A stretch of 64,000 nt of DNA from Leptolyngbya sp. O-77 (GCF_001548395.1 NZ_AP017367.1:3509001-3573000), one strand, 5' to 3'. Shown: positions 7,590 to 16,929, counted from the stretch's first letter. Numbers and translations: made by a program. The notes: generated by a model from the sequence alone, not told the origin.

Positions 7590-9062
7590 ATGGACGACTC
7601 GACTCTCTCGACGCTGTATTGCCCGCTGGCGGCGACCGACCAGCTTTGCTATATCCACATTCCCAAAACGGCGGGGTCTACCCTGACGGCGATCGCCGAT
7701 GCCCAGTTCGATGTGCGCCAGATTGCGCCAGGGCCGTATCAGTTGCCCGCGCTCGACCCGGCCGCGAAAAATTGTACTCCAGAGGAACTGAGGGGGCTGC
7801 TGACCCGCTATCGCTTCATCCGGGGACACTTTAGCCACAATCTGATTCGGCAATTTCTGACGCGCCCAGTCTACATCACTGTGTTGCGCGACCCGGTGGA
7901 TCGGGTGATCTCGCTGTATGAATTTTTTCGGCGGGCGGCTCAGCGCGGCACTGCGGAAACGCCAGAATACGGAGTGCTGATGCGGGCAGCGGCGGAACAC
8001 GACCTGCTGGGCTTTGTGTTGCATCCCGACCCCATTGTGCAGCAGCGGACGAGCAATTTTCAGACGCGGCAGTTGGCGATTTGGGATGGAGACGAGGCGG
8101 CGCTGTCGGTGGGCGATCCCCAAGGGGATTCCTTGGCGAATTGCCTCCAGTTGGCCTGCGCCAGCGTGGATCGCTTTGCCTGGGTGGGCGTGATGGAGCA
8201 GTTTCACGCCTCGGTGCAGTTGCTCAACTATCGTTTTGGCTGGTATCCGGCGGCGGAATATCAAAACCTGCGCGTGGTGACGCATCGGCCGCGGCGGGAG
8301 GGTCTGTCGCCAGCGGTGATCGAGGCGATCGCCCAGCACAACGCCCTCGACCAGGCGCTATATGACCACGCCAAAACCCGCTTTGCCGCGCAATATCAGC
8401 AGATGCTCAAGGCGCTGCACCAGCACGAAAACCTGCAAGATGCCAGCGACCCGACCGCCGTGCAAGCCGCGCTCCAACAACACTACGCCCGCCACTATGC
8501 GGCGACGCATCCGCCAGAAACGTTCTCCGGACTCTCCCGCAAGCGGTTCGTTTACGACTTTCGACAGCCGCTCTCTGGCAAAGGCTGGCATCGGCGCAGC
8601 GGTCGCTTTAACGGCATTTCGCCGCAGGATGCCACGCGCTGGTCTGGGCCGGGGCCGGTGTCGGTGCTGGATTTGCCGCTGGCAGGGCCGCTGACGGGCA
8701 ATGCCGATGTGCGGCTGACGCTGGAAATCGATCGGGCAATCGCCCCCGATGTGTTGGATAGCCTGGAGCTGACGGTGAACCAGCACCCGGTTTCGCTGCG
8801 TGTTCAATCGCGCCAGGGCAATGGCGGCGTGCTGACGGGCACGATTCCGGCGATTCGCGAAGCGTTCGCGCAAGCGGTGCAGCGCACTTTCCCTCCGGGA
8901 AGCGCCCTCCAACATTCCCAACCCTTTGCCCGCTTTACGTTTCGAGTCCCCCACACGCTGCCGCTGAATGCAAACAATCCTGCGTCAGAGGACGATCGGC
9001 TGGTTGGTTTTGCCCTGCGGCAGTTGACGCTAGAACCCCTTCGCCGCTGGCGGATTTGGTAA
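7590..9062 (+). CDS. Sulfotransferase family protein
   Basis: A 490-residue protein. The N-terminal ~270 residues carry the PAPS-dependent sulfotransferase motifs: 5'-phosphosulfate loop IHIPKTAGSTL (about residues 23-33) and 3'-phosphate motif VLRDPVDRVISLYEF (about 104-118), with an intervening IRGHFSHNL. This pattern (HIPKTAGST) is that of the sulfotransferase 2 / heparan-sulfate-type family, which sulfates glycans. The C-terminal ~200 residues (from about FSGLSRKRFVYDF) form a separate, beta-rich region of unknown function, possibly carbohydrate binding. No signal peptide is present. The acceptor is unknown. It stands alone, preceded by tandem repeats that will contain its promoter. Confidence 0.85.
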   Translation: MDDSTLSTLYCPLAATDQLCYIHIPKTAGSTLTAIADAQFDVRQIAPGPYQLPALDPAAKNCTPEELRGLLTRYRFIRGHFSHNLIRQFLTRPVYITVLRDPVDRVISLYEFFRRAAQRGTAETPEYGVLMRAAAEHDLLGFVLHPDPIVQQRTSNFQTRQLAIWDGDEAALSVGDPQGDSLANCLQLACASVDRFAWVGVMEQFHASVQLLNYRFGWYPAAEYQNLRVVTHRPRREGLSPAVIEAIAQHNALDQALYDHAKTRFAAQYQQMLKALHQHENLQDASDPTAVQAALQQHYARHYAATHPPETFSGLSRKRFVYDFRQPLSGKGWHRRSGRFNGISPQDATRWSGPGPVSVLDLPLAGPLTGNADVRLTLEIDRAIAPDVLDSLELTVNQHPVSLRVQSRQGNGGVLTGTIPAIREAFAQAVQRTFPPGSALQHSQPFARFTFRVPHTLPLNANNPASEDDRLVGFALRQLTLEPLRRWRIW

Positions 9063-9103
9063 CAAAGTTTAAGGGGCAGGGTCTGGATGACGCTAAAAGC
9101 CTG

Positions 9104-10168
9104 CTAATCCCACTCTCCAGCGGGGTCGCCCTCTGCTTCAGCCATGACCTTGAGGCGGATGCGGCGGGAAGTGCCGCTGGTGGGGTCGCCCAGTTGCAGT
9201 TCCAGAATTTCGCCGGAGAGCGGAGTTAGATACGCCAGGAGCGATCGCAAATTGGGAGTGCTGCTGCCGCTGTCGAGGTAGACTCGTTCCGACAGGCTGA
9301 CGATGCGCCGCCAAGTCGTGTAGAGTTTGGCGATCGCCTGTTCAAGCTGGGCTGCCTGGTTGACCAGGTCGGCAGTGCTGTTCAGGCAGCCGATTCGCAT
9401 CGCTTCTTCCAAGGCGCTCTCCAGATCCAACCCATCGCGATTGAGTGCCTGCACCTGGGTTGCTGCGTTGAGGTATTTTGCCAAAAAGCGGGCCTCGGCG
9501 GTGACCTGCTTCACGGTGTCGATGTCGGGATTTTCCGCTACTTCGTCCCGTAGGTGAACCTGGTGTGCTTCGGGGAGTTTCTCCATTTCGCGCACCAGCG
9601 GAGCCAGATAGCGCGTCGGCAGGGTGTGATCAGCGGCTTTTTCTTTCACCTCGATGGGCAGCAGGTCGGAGGTGACGGCAGTCCACTCGTCCGCTAGTTG
9701 CCGTACTTCTCGCCGCGTGATGCGATCGCCCCGGTGGGCTGCTTCGCTCACCATTTGCTGCACCTCTGGCGCAGCCTGAGCCGTTTCGATAAAGGCGCGT
9801 TTGCTGAACTGGCTCACGTCTTGCGGCTCCAGCAGCCCTTCTTGCAGCAGCAGGTCGGCACTGTCGGCTAGCTCCATCAGACTGTAGGCCTGACTTTTGC
9901 TAATTTCCCGATCTGCCAGCCAGCGCAAAAAGCCGGAGCCGCCAGCATTGCCGACACGCTTTTCGCGATCGCGCACCGTTTTCAAAATGCGCCCGCGCCA
10001 GATGTCGGTCTGCAAATCAAAGCGATCGCACACCTGCCACGCCGCCTCGATCTGCTGCTGAAACTCGTAGTCAGAAATCTGCTCATCCTCTGGGTCGGGA
10101 AGCTGAAAGGTCAGATAAACCTCAGGGGTGGTGGACGTGAGGTCAGAAATATCGGGTGCGGCAACCAT
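9104..10168 (-). CDS. Conserved hypothetical protein with HTH-like segment
   Basis: A 354-residue soluble protein beginning MVAAPDISDLTSTTPEVYLTFQL; an upstream in-frame start would add an unlikely Cys/Pro-rich 20-residue tail. A stretch at about residues 75-110 (FLRWLADREISKSQAYSLMELADSADLLL) resembles a helix-turn-helix of the kind seen in ParB/KorB-like or phage regulatory proteins. The rest is mostly helical and acidic with no recognised catalytic motif. It stands alone on the minus strand between the sulfotransferase (convergent) and the DUF4112 gene. A DNA-binding role is only a suggestion. Confidence 0.6.
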   Translation of the reverse strand: MVAAPDISDLTSTTPEVYLTFQLPDPEDEQISDYEFQQQIEAAWQVCDRFDLQTDIWRGRILKTVRDREKRVGNAGGSGFLRWLADREISKSQAYSLMELADSADLLLQEGLLEPQDVSQFSKRAFIETAQAAPEVQQMVSEAAHRGDRITRREVRQLADEWTAVTSDLLPIEVKEKAADHTLPTRYLAPLVREMEKLPEAHQVHLRDEVAENPDIDTVKQVTAEARFLAKYLNAATQVQALNRDGLDLESALEEAMRIGCLNSTADLVNQAAQLEQAIAKLYTTWRRIVSLSERVYLDSGSSTPNLRSLLAYLTPLSGEILELQLGDPTSGTSRRIRLKVMAEAEGDPAGEWD

Positions 10169-10257
10169 ATCTAGCGTTTGGCGGGAGCAGTTTGGAGGGG
10201 CTGGATTATTATGGCAGGTTTCCCGCAACTTTTCAGAAGACCCGCCAAAAGCTTTGT

Positions 10258-10755
10258 CTAGCCCACGGCCGTCAGTGCGGCCAGCAGCGCCCTCAGCAGC
10301 GAGGCCATCAGCAGCGAAATACCGCCCACAATGGCAACAACGGCGATCGCAATCAGGGCCACGGTTTGGCGATCGGCTGCCTCACGCTGGGCGGGGTTGG
10401 CCAGGTGCGCCTCCAGCAGGGCCAGGTTGCGGGCGTTGCTTTTCCACACCGCATCAAAAAAATCGCCCATCCCTGGCAGCAGCCCCAAAATACTGTCTAG
10501 GGCGAGGTTTCCCACCATGCGGAACAGCGTTTCCGTGGGCAGGCGAAACCGCAGACACTCCAGTACCAGATAGGCTGACAAAAATAGCCCCACCACGTCG
10601 CCGCCCCCCGGAATCAGTCCCATGATCGGGTCTAGCCCAATGCGATAGCGCGTTCCGGGGATGGGAATCGCGTTATCCAGCAGATAGGCCAGGGTGCGAA
10701 TGCGCTGGAGAGCGCTGGCATCGGCAAGGGCGCGAGAGTCTCGCTGGCGTGACAT
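10258..10755 (-). CDS. DUF4112 domain-containing membrane protein
   Basis: 165 residues. The DUF4112 signature is clear: LAYLLDNAIPIPGTRYRIGLDPIMGLIPGGGDVVGLFLSAYLV, with the repeated glycine-rich loops GLIPGGGD and GLLPGMGDFFDAVWKSN. There are two short hydrophobic hairpins and a strong C-terminal membrane helix (VALIAIAVVAIVGGISLLMASLL). The family is widespread and of unknown function. It lies 89 bp upstream of the hypothetical gene on the same strand and may be co-transcribed with it. Confidence 0.85.
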   Translation of the reverse strand: MSRQRDSRALADASALQRIRTLAYLLDNAIPIPGTRYRIGLDPIMGLIPGGGDVVGLFLSAYLVLECLRFRLPTETLFRMVGNLALDSILGLLPGMGDFFDAVWKSNARNLALLEAHLANPAQREAADRQTVALIAIAVVAIVGGISLLMASLLRALLAALTAVG

Positions 10756-11019
10756 ACAGAACTTAGTCTAAAGGCGCGATCGCCCCGGTAGGGTCTCTCT
10801 CAAACAAGCTGGGCGGGTATGGGCACCGGGGGCGATCGCTGGGAAGGACTATTGTGGGGACAATGATCGGGAAGACGATGATCGGGAGGACGATTGTGGT
10901 GAGAACTCTGGTGACGATGACATAGTCGGAAAAGGAGTCGTCTAGGGTGTAGAAGCCACGGTGTAGAAGTCACCCTATTGTTCCTGAAGTCTATCTCTAA
11001 AGCACTGCGGTTGAGGCCC

Positions 11020-11709
11020 ATGATCATGCGTCCTATTCAAGCAATTTTCGGCAGTTTGGCGATCGCCACGATGCTCTCGGTGGGCTGCTCCTCTGTGCAG
11101 CCACAAGCCTCGGTTAGCCCAACGTCTGGGGTTGCCCCGTCCGCCCCGGTCAATCCCCAGGCTGAACCTCAGACCGATGCGAGAGATGGATCAAGGGGCA
11201 CGTCTCCCAGTCCTGCACCCGACGAACCGTCTGCCCCTGTCGCCCAGTCCCTCGGCACCCCTCTGCCCATTGAGCAAATGGCGATCGCAGGCATTCCGCT
11301 CCAGGCTCCAGAGTCAGCCGTCCGACAGCGGTTTGGGGAACCCCTGAACCAGGTGGATGAAGACTGGGCCTGCTGCGGCATGGTGCGAATCTTGGGCTAT
11401 GCTCCGGATACCACGATCAAGCTGTTAGAAAGCCTGGACGGCAGCACGTTTGAGGTTTTTTCTTTTAGAACGCGCAATCCCGACTTGGCAACGCGGGCCG
11501 GCATTCGCGTCGGCGACTCGCACCAAACCCTGCTCCAGACCTATGGCCCGCCAGACGGCATCCGCGAAGAAGAGGGCGACACCCTGCTGTTTTATGGTGT
11601 ACCCGATGAGTATGCGGCAGCGCTGTGGTTCAAGCTAGAGGGCAATTTGCAGAGCGATCCTTCCAGGAATCGCATTGTCGAAATCGGCTACGACGCTCAA
11701 TTGACTTAG
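11020..11709 (+). CDS. Putative lipoprotein of unknown function
   Basis: 229 residues with a lipoprotein signal peptide: MIMRPIQAIFGSLAIATMLSVGC, where LSVGC is a lipobox with Cys23 as the lipidated residue. A Pro/Ser-rich linker follows (about residues 27-90), then a ~130-residue C-terminal domain with two short repeated motifs (IPLQAPESAVRQRFGEP and IRVGDSHQTLLQTYGPPDG). These resemble the paired 'x-x-G-x-S-x-x-x-V-x-x-x-F/Y-G-x-P' segments of small envelope proteins related to BamE/SmpA folds. That fold relation is inference. ATG at 11020 is chosen because it begins the signal peptide; an upstream TTG would precede it with a basic tail. Confidence 0.7.
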   Translation: MIMRPIQAIFGSLAIATMLSVGCSSVQPQASVSPTSGVAPSAPVNPQAEPQTDARDGSRGTSPSPAPDEPSAPVAQSLGTPLPIEQMAIAGIPLQAPESAVRQRFGEPLNQVDEDWACCGMVRILGYAPDTTIKLLESLDGSTFEVFSFRTRNPDLATRAGIRVGDSHQTLLQTYGPPDGIREEEGDTLLFYGVPDEYAAALWFKLEGNLQSDPSRNRIVEIGYDAQLT

Positions 11710-11985
11710 ACGTAGGCAGTGCGAAAGGAGCATCAGTCGCATTCTAATCCCAAATCCCCGGCAGCGGAAAAGGGGAAAATCGAGAGAATGTTTACGCGAA
11801 AACCCCGTCGAAATTTGATACCTTAGTACTATAAAATTTCTCGCAACTGCCATGTAGAAACGGGTTTGGCGCTATCTACTTCTTGATCGACAGACTCCAC
11901 ATCTAGAGTTTTCGTTACAAGAATGGCGCTTCAAAATCCAGGGATGGTGTTAATCTGATGCTCAGCCCTGTTTGTGGTTTGAGTT
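11710..11985. other. Intergenic region upstream of dnaE-N
   Basis: 276 bp with no visible gene. An AT-richer stretch around 11810-11840 (ATACCTTAGTACTATAAAATTTC) is a plausible promoter location but no defined elements were scored. Confidence 0.3.
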
Positions 11986-14609
11986 ATGTCTTTTGTCGGC
12001 CTGCACATCCACAGCGACTACAGCCTGTTAGACGGCGCGAGTCAGCTCGACCAGCTCATCGATCGGGCGATTGAGCTAGGAATGCCAGCGATCGCCCTGA
12101 CGGATCACGGCGTGATGTACGGCGCGATCGAAATCCTCAAGGTGTGCAAGAAGCGCGACAACGCCGTCAAGCCCATCATCGGCAACGAGATGTACGTGAT
12201 CAACGGCGACATCACCAAGCAGGAGCGTCGCCCCCCGCTACCCACCAGGTCGTCCTCGCCAAAAACACCCAAGGCTACAAGAATCTCGTCAAGCTGACCA
12301 CCATTTCTCACCTCCAGGGTGTGCAGGGGAAGGGCATTTTCTCGCGCCCTTGTGTCAACAAGGAACTGCTAGAGCAGTACAAAGACGGGCTGATCGTCAC
12401 TAGCGCCTGTCTCGGCGGCGAAGTGCCCCAGGCGATTATGCAGGGCCGTCCGGATGTGGCGCGGCGCGTCGCCCAGTGGTACAAGGACGTATTTGGCGAC
12501 GATTACTATCTGGAAATTCAAGACCACGGGCTGCAAGAAGAGCGCATCGTCAACCCCGAAATCGTCCGCATTGCCCGCGAGCTAGACATCAAGCTGGTCT
12601 GCACCAACGATTCGCACTATATCTCCTGCTACGACGTGGAAGCCCACGACGCGCTGCTCTGCATCCAAACGGGCAAATCCATCGTGGAAGAGAAGCGGCT
12701 GCGCTACACGGGCACGGAGTATTTGAAATCCGCCGATGAGATGCGGCTTTTGTTCCGCGATCACCTGCCGCCGGATGTGGTGGAAGAGGCGATCGCCACC
12801 ACCCTCGAAGTGGCCGAAAAGGTCGAGGGCTACAAAATCCTGGGTGAACCGCGCATTCCCAACTATCCCGTGCCCGATGGCTACACGCCTGCTACTTACC
12901 TCGAAGAAACCTCCCGATCTGGGCTAGCCAAGCGCCTCCAGGTCGCCACCTACCGTGAAGTCCCCCCAGACTATCAGGAGCGACTGGAATACGAGCTGCA
13001 AATGATGCACCAGATGGGCTTCGACGGCTACTTCCTGGTGGTGTGGGACTACATCAAGTTTGCACGAGATCACGGTATTCCCGTAGGGCCAGGGCGCGGA
13101 TCGGCAGCGGGGTCGCTGGTGGCCTACTCCCTGGGCATCACCAATATCGATCCGGTGCATCACGGCTTGCTGTTCGAGCGCTTCCTGAACCCAGAGCGCA
13201 AGTCTATGCCTGATATCGATACGGACTTCTGCATCGAACGTCGGGGCGAGGTGATTCAGTACGTCACCGAGAAGTACGGCACCGATCGCGTCGCGCAGAT
13301 CATCACCTACAACCGCATGACCTCCAAGGCCGTGCTAAAAGACGTAGCGCGGGTGCTGGATATCCCCTACGGCGAGTCCGACAAGATGGCGAAGATGATT
13401 CCCGTCGTGCGCGGCAAGCCGGCCAAGCTGAAGGTGATGATCTCCGACGAAACGCCCGCGCCGGAGTTCAAAGAAAAATACGATAGCGATGCCGTCGTCC
13501 CTGGCAGCGAACCGCCTGTCACCTATCGCCGCTGGATCGACATGGCCATGCGGATCGAGGGCACCAACAAATCAACGGGCGTGCATGCGGCGGGTGTGGT
13601 GATTTCGGCAGAACCGCTGGACGAAGTGGTGCCGCTGGAGCGCAGCAAGGAAGGTGGCATTACCACACAGTACCCGATGGAAGACATCGAACTGCTGGGA
13701 CTGCTCAAGATGGACTTCCTGGGGCTAAAGAACCTGACGATGATCCAAAAAGCCGTCGATCTGATCAGCAAGACTCATGGCATCCAGGTCGATCTGGACA
13801 ACCTTCCGATGGACGACCCCGCCACCTACCAACTGCTGGCGCGGGGCGAGTTGGAGGGCATCTTCCAGTTGGAATCGTCGGGCATGCGGCAAATCGTGCG
13901 GGATCTGAAGCCGTCGGGTCTAGAAGACATTTCCTCGGTGCTGGCGCTCTATCGACCGGGGCCGCTGGACGCGGGACTGATTCCCAAGTTCATCAACCGC
14001 AAGCACGGCCGCGAACGAATTGAATACGAACATGAGCTGCTCACCTCCATCCTGAACGAGACCTACGGCATCATGGTCTACCAGGAGCAGATCATGAAAA
14101 TTGCTCAGGACATGGGGGGTTATTCGCTGGGGCAAGCCGACCTGCTGCGGCGGGCGATGGGCAAAAAGAAGAAGGAGGAGATGGAAAAGCACCAGAGCAT
14201 CTTCACTGAAGGCGCAGAGAAGAACGGCGTGCCCAAGAAGGTGGCGGCGGAACTGTTTGACCAGATGGTGAAATTTGCCGAGTATTGTCTGAGCTACGAC
14301 ACTCAGATTCTGACCGTGGAATATGGGGCGATCGCCATTGGTGAAGTCGTAGAACGCCAGCTTCCCTGCACTGTATTCAGCGTCGATGCGAATGGGTTTG
14401 TCTATACGCAGGCGATCGCCCAGTGGCACCAGCGCGGGCTGCAAGAGGTGTTTGAATATACCCTGGAAGACGGCTCCACCCTCCGCGCCACCCCCGATCA
14501 CAAATTCATGGCAGAAGATGGCGAAATGCTGCCCATTGATGAAATTTTCGAGAAAAATCTGGCGCTAAAACGAGTTACCGTCCCTGTGCCTGCTTGTTCG
14601 AGAGGTTAA
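11986..14609 (+). CDS. dnaE: DNA polymerase III alpha, N-terminal part, with DnaE split-intein N half (frameshifted)
   Basis: Encodes the N-terminal extein of the replicative polymerase plus the N-intein. The PHP domain starts MSFVGLHIHSDYSLLDGA, and the polymerase domain has GPGRGSAAGSL and the catalytic PDIDTDF. The extein ends ...MVKFAEY at 14285. The N-intein begins at Cys (14286, CLSYDTQILTVEYG) and is ~107 residues, with block B GSTLRATPDHKFM. It matches known cyanobacterial DnaE inteins closely. Trans-splicing with the C half restores the polymerase. The frame changes by two bases near 12231-12243, where a C6 run and a CCC triplet each look one C too long; removing both restores the family sequence ERRPRYHQVVLAKN. 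Because the gene is essential, an assembly error is likely. The C half lies just 965 bp downstream. Confidence 0.93.
14286..14606 (+). other. DnaE split intein, N-terminal fragment coding region
   Basis: About 107 residues starting at the nucleophilic Cys1 (CLSYDT). Block A (CLSYDTQILTVEYG) and block B (TLRATPDHKFM, with the T-x-x-H site) are intact. The C-terminal tail after NLALKRV (VTVPVPACSRG) is a few residues longer than in classical DnaE N-inteins. A TAA follows, then 28 nt to the nuclease gene. Confidence 0.93.
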
Positions 14610-14637
14610 GCAATGATCTCCCCAAACCTTTACCCTG

Positions 14638-15309
14638 GTGAGTCCTGAAATGGTCAGCACTGCTCCCCAATTCTCGGTCCCGCGATCGGCGCTCTCTGGA
14701 GAGCGCCGCGTCACGATTCATCAGCTCAACTGGCAAGGCTATCAGCAGATTCAACAGGCCCTGGGAGAGCGGCGATCGCCCCGGCTGACCTACGACCACG
14801 GCACGCTAGAGCTAACTATGCCCCTGGAAGAACACGAGAGTTTTGCAGAGTGGATTGGGCTATTCATTCGGATTTTGGTAGAGGAATTCGGATTGAAAAT
14901 TAAGTCCATTGGCTCAACAACGCTGGAGTATCCCAACCAAGCGCGCAGCGCCGAACCGGATAATGCTTACTACATTCAAAACCAGGGGCGGGTGACCGGA
15001 CGACGGATTAATTTTGAGCAAGATCCCCCACCAGACTTAGTGGTAGAAGTCGATATCACGCACACCGATATTGATAAGAATCGCCTCTATGCCAGCATTG
15101 GTGTACCAGAGTTTTGGCGCTTTAATGGTCAAGTTTTGAAGATTTATCAACTCCAGGCACAAGTCTATGTAGAAGTAGAAAATAGTCCCACGTTTCCCAC
15201 AGTTCCAAAAGAAAAACTCTATGACTTTTTGCAGCAGGCGAGTTGTGATGAAGTCGAAGCGAGTCGTGCCTTAAGAAGCTGGATACACCAGATGCGCGAG
15301 TCCTCTTAA
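14638..15309 (+). CDS. Uma2-family (DUF820) PD-(D/E)XK nuclease-like protein inside the split dnaE locus
   Basis: 223 residues from GTG, or 219 from the ATG at 14650. The Uma2 core is clear: LTYDHGTLELTMP, HESFAEWIGLFIRILVEEFG, PDLVVEVDITHTDIDKNRLYASIGVPEFWRF, the last containing the PD...E-x-D...K and G-V-P-E-[YF]-W elements. Uma2 proteins are predicted PD-(D/E)XK endonucleases, abundant and mobile in cyanobacteria, with no settled role. The gene starts 28 nt after the dnaE-N stop and ends 265 bp before dnaE-C on the same strand, so it may be co-transcribed. It occupies the position of a homing endonuclease in an unsplit intein, though in a different reading frame from either half. Whether this is functional or chance insertion is open. 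Confidence 0.85.
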   Translation: MSPEMVSTAPQFSVPRSALSGERRVTIHQLNWQGYQQIQQALGERRSPRLTYDHGTLELTMPLEEHESFAEWIGLFIRILVEEFGLKIKSIGSTTLEYPNQARSAEPDNAYYIQNQGRVTGRRINFEQDPPPDLVVEVDITHTDIDKNRLYASIGVPEFWRFNGQVLKIYQLQAQVYVEVENSPTFPTVPKEKLYDFLQQASCDEVEASRALRSWIHQMRESS

Positions 15310-15366
15310 TATTCGAGATATTCGAGGGAATATAGAGTTTAGAACGCAGTTTGACAGAATTTGACT

Positions 15367-15535
15367 AAGAGGATGTTTGAAAAGTCCTACTGTTTGTAGC
15401 AAAGCGTGCAAGATCCCCCTAAATCCCCCTTAAAAAGGGGGGACTTTAAGGCGGTTTCCCCCCCTTTTTAAGGGGGGTTGGGGGGGGATCTCTGAGTGCT
15501 TAACATTACAGGCGATCTTTTCAAACATCCTCTAA
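15367..15535. mobile_element. MITE with 17-bp perfect terminal inverted repeats between dnaE-N and dnaE-C
   Basis: AGAGGATGTTTGAAAAG (15368-15384) is the exact reverse complement of CTTTTCAAACATCCTCT (15517-15533). The interior holds a second, weaker palindrome of GATCCCCC...CCTTAAAAAGGGGGG type. An 11-bp direct repeat, AGAATTTGACT, lies immediately outside at 15356-15366 and 15536-15546, suggesting a target-site duplication. There is no coding capacity. Confidence 0.85.
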
Positions 15536-15574
15536 AGAATTTGACTCACAAGATAGCAAGGGGCGATCGCCAAG

Positions 15575-16912
15575 ATGGTTAGAATTATCAGCCGCAAATC
15601 ATTAGGCACCCAATGGGTTTACGATATCGGCGTCGAACGCGATCACAATTTTGTGCTGCAAAATAGCCTGATCGCCTCCAATTGCTTCAACAAGTCGCAC
15701 TCGACGGCCTATGGCTACGTCACCTTTCAGACGGCGTATCTGAAGGCGAATTACCCCGTGGAATACATGGCGGCGCTGCTGACGGCCAACAGCGACGACC
15801 AGGACAAGGTGCAGAAGTACATTTCCTCCTGCACGATGATGGGCATCACCGTGGAGCCGCCGGACATCAACCGATCGGGCGTGGACTTTACGCCGCTGGA
15901 GCGCAGTATTTTGTTTGGGCTGTCGGCGGTGCGAAACGTGGGCGCAGGGGCGATCGAGAATATTTTGCAGGCGCGAGAGGCGGACGGCCCGTTTAAGTCG
16001 CTAGGCGATTTGTGCAGCCGCATCGACCCGCGCACGGTGAACCGGCGAGCGCTGGAGGCGCTGATCCAGTGTGGGGCGTTGGACTGCATCGAGACGAATC
16101 GGCGGCAGTTGATGAATGATCTGGATTTGGTGCTGGAGTGGGCGCAGTCGCGGGCGAAGGATCGGGCGATCGGGCAGGGCAACCTGTTCGATATGATGGG
16201 CAGCGTCAGCGAAGCGCCGGGAAGCTTCGAGGCGGCTCCCAAATCTCCGACCGTCGAAGACTTTCCGCAGCAGGAGCGGCTCAAGCTTGAAAAAGAACTG
16301 CTGGGCTTTTATGTGTCGGATCATCCGCTGAAGAACATTCGAGAAGCGGCGCGAATTCTGGCCCCGATTAACCTGGGCAGCCTGGAAGAGCAGCCAGAAG
16401 GGACGAGCATTAGCGCGATCGCCATGCTGACGGGCGTGAAGCCGGTGGTGACGAAAAAGGGCGATCGCATGGCCATCATCCAGCTCGAAGACCTGACGGG
16501 GCACTCCGAAGCGGTCGTCTTTCCGCGCACCTATGAGCGCATCGGCAGCCTGATCGTGCAGGATGCGCGGCTGATGATCTGGGGCAAAGTAGACAAGCGC
16601 GACGAGCGCAGCCAACTGATTGTCGAGGATGCCGAACCTGTGGAAGACGTTCAGTTGGTGATGGTGGAACTAGACGCACAGATTGCAGGCGACATTGTGC
16701 AGCAAAACACCCTGCGCGAGGTCATTCTCAAAAACCGGGGCGACGAAGACCAGTGCAAAACGCCCATCGTGGCGATCGTCGCCGGGGCGCATCGGCGGGA
16801 ACTCGTGCGGCTGGGCAACCAGTTTCGCGTGCAGGATTGTCAGGCCGCTGTAGCTGCGCTGAACCAAGCCGGCTTCCGCGCCCGCTCAACAGCGTTGACC
16901 AGTGCCTCTTAA
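15575..16912 (+). CDS. dnaE: DNA polymerase III alpha, C-terminal part, with DnaE split-intein C half
   Basis: 445 residues. Residues 1-36 are the C-intein (MVRIISRKSLGTQWVYDIGVERDHNFVLQNSLIASN), with block F VYDIGVERDHNF and block G ending in the catalytic Asn36. The extein follows from Cys+1 (CFNKSHSTAYGYVTFQTAYLK), and contains the alpha-subunit helix-hairpin-helix region, an OB-fold (MAIIQLEDLTGHSEAVVFPRTYE) and the C-terminal domain. Trans-splicing with the N half gives full-length DnaE. Start at ATG 15575, the first codon of the C-intein. It is intact, in contrast to the N half. It is on the same strand and under 1 kb from dnaE-N, which is not the classical cyanobacterial arrangement. 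Confidence 0.95.
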   Translation: MVRIISRKSLGTQWVYDIGVERDHNFVLQNSLIASNCFNKSHSTAYGYVTFQTAYLKANYPVEYMAALLTANSDDQDKVQKYISSCTMMGITVEPPDINRSGVDFTPLERSILFGLSAVRNVGAGAIENILQAREADGPFKSLGDLCSRIDPRTVNRRALEALIQCGALDCIETNRRQLMNDLDLVLEWAQSRAKDRAIGQGNLFDMMGSVSEAPGSFEAAPKSPTVEDFPQQERLKLEKELLGFYVSDHPLKNIREAARILAPINLGSLEEQPEGTSISAIAMLTGVKPVVTKKGDRMAIIQLEDLTGHSEAVVFPRTYERIGSLIVQDARLMIWGKVDKRDERSQLIVEDAEPVEDVQLVMVELDAQIAGDIVQQNTLREVILKNRGDEDQCKTPIVAIVAGAHRRELVRLGNQFRVQDCQAAVAALNQAGFRARSTALTSAS

Positions 16913-16929
16913 AACACGAACGCACTGGG

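Noticed and set aside
7395..8339. 314-codon minus-strand open frame opposite the sulfotransferase
   Set aside because: Covers tandem repeats and the antisense of clear sulfotransferase motifs; composition is shadow-like.
14286..15682. A single contiguous intein with an embedded nuclease domain
   Set aside because: N-intein, nuclease and C-intein are in three different frames with stop codons between them; it is a split arrangement as it stands.
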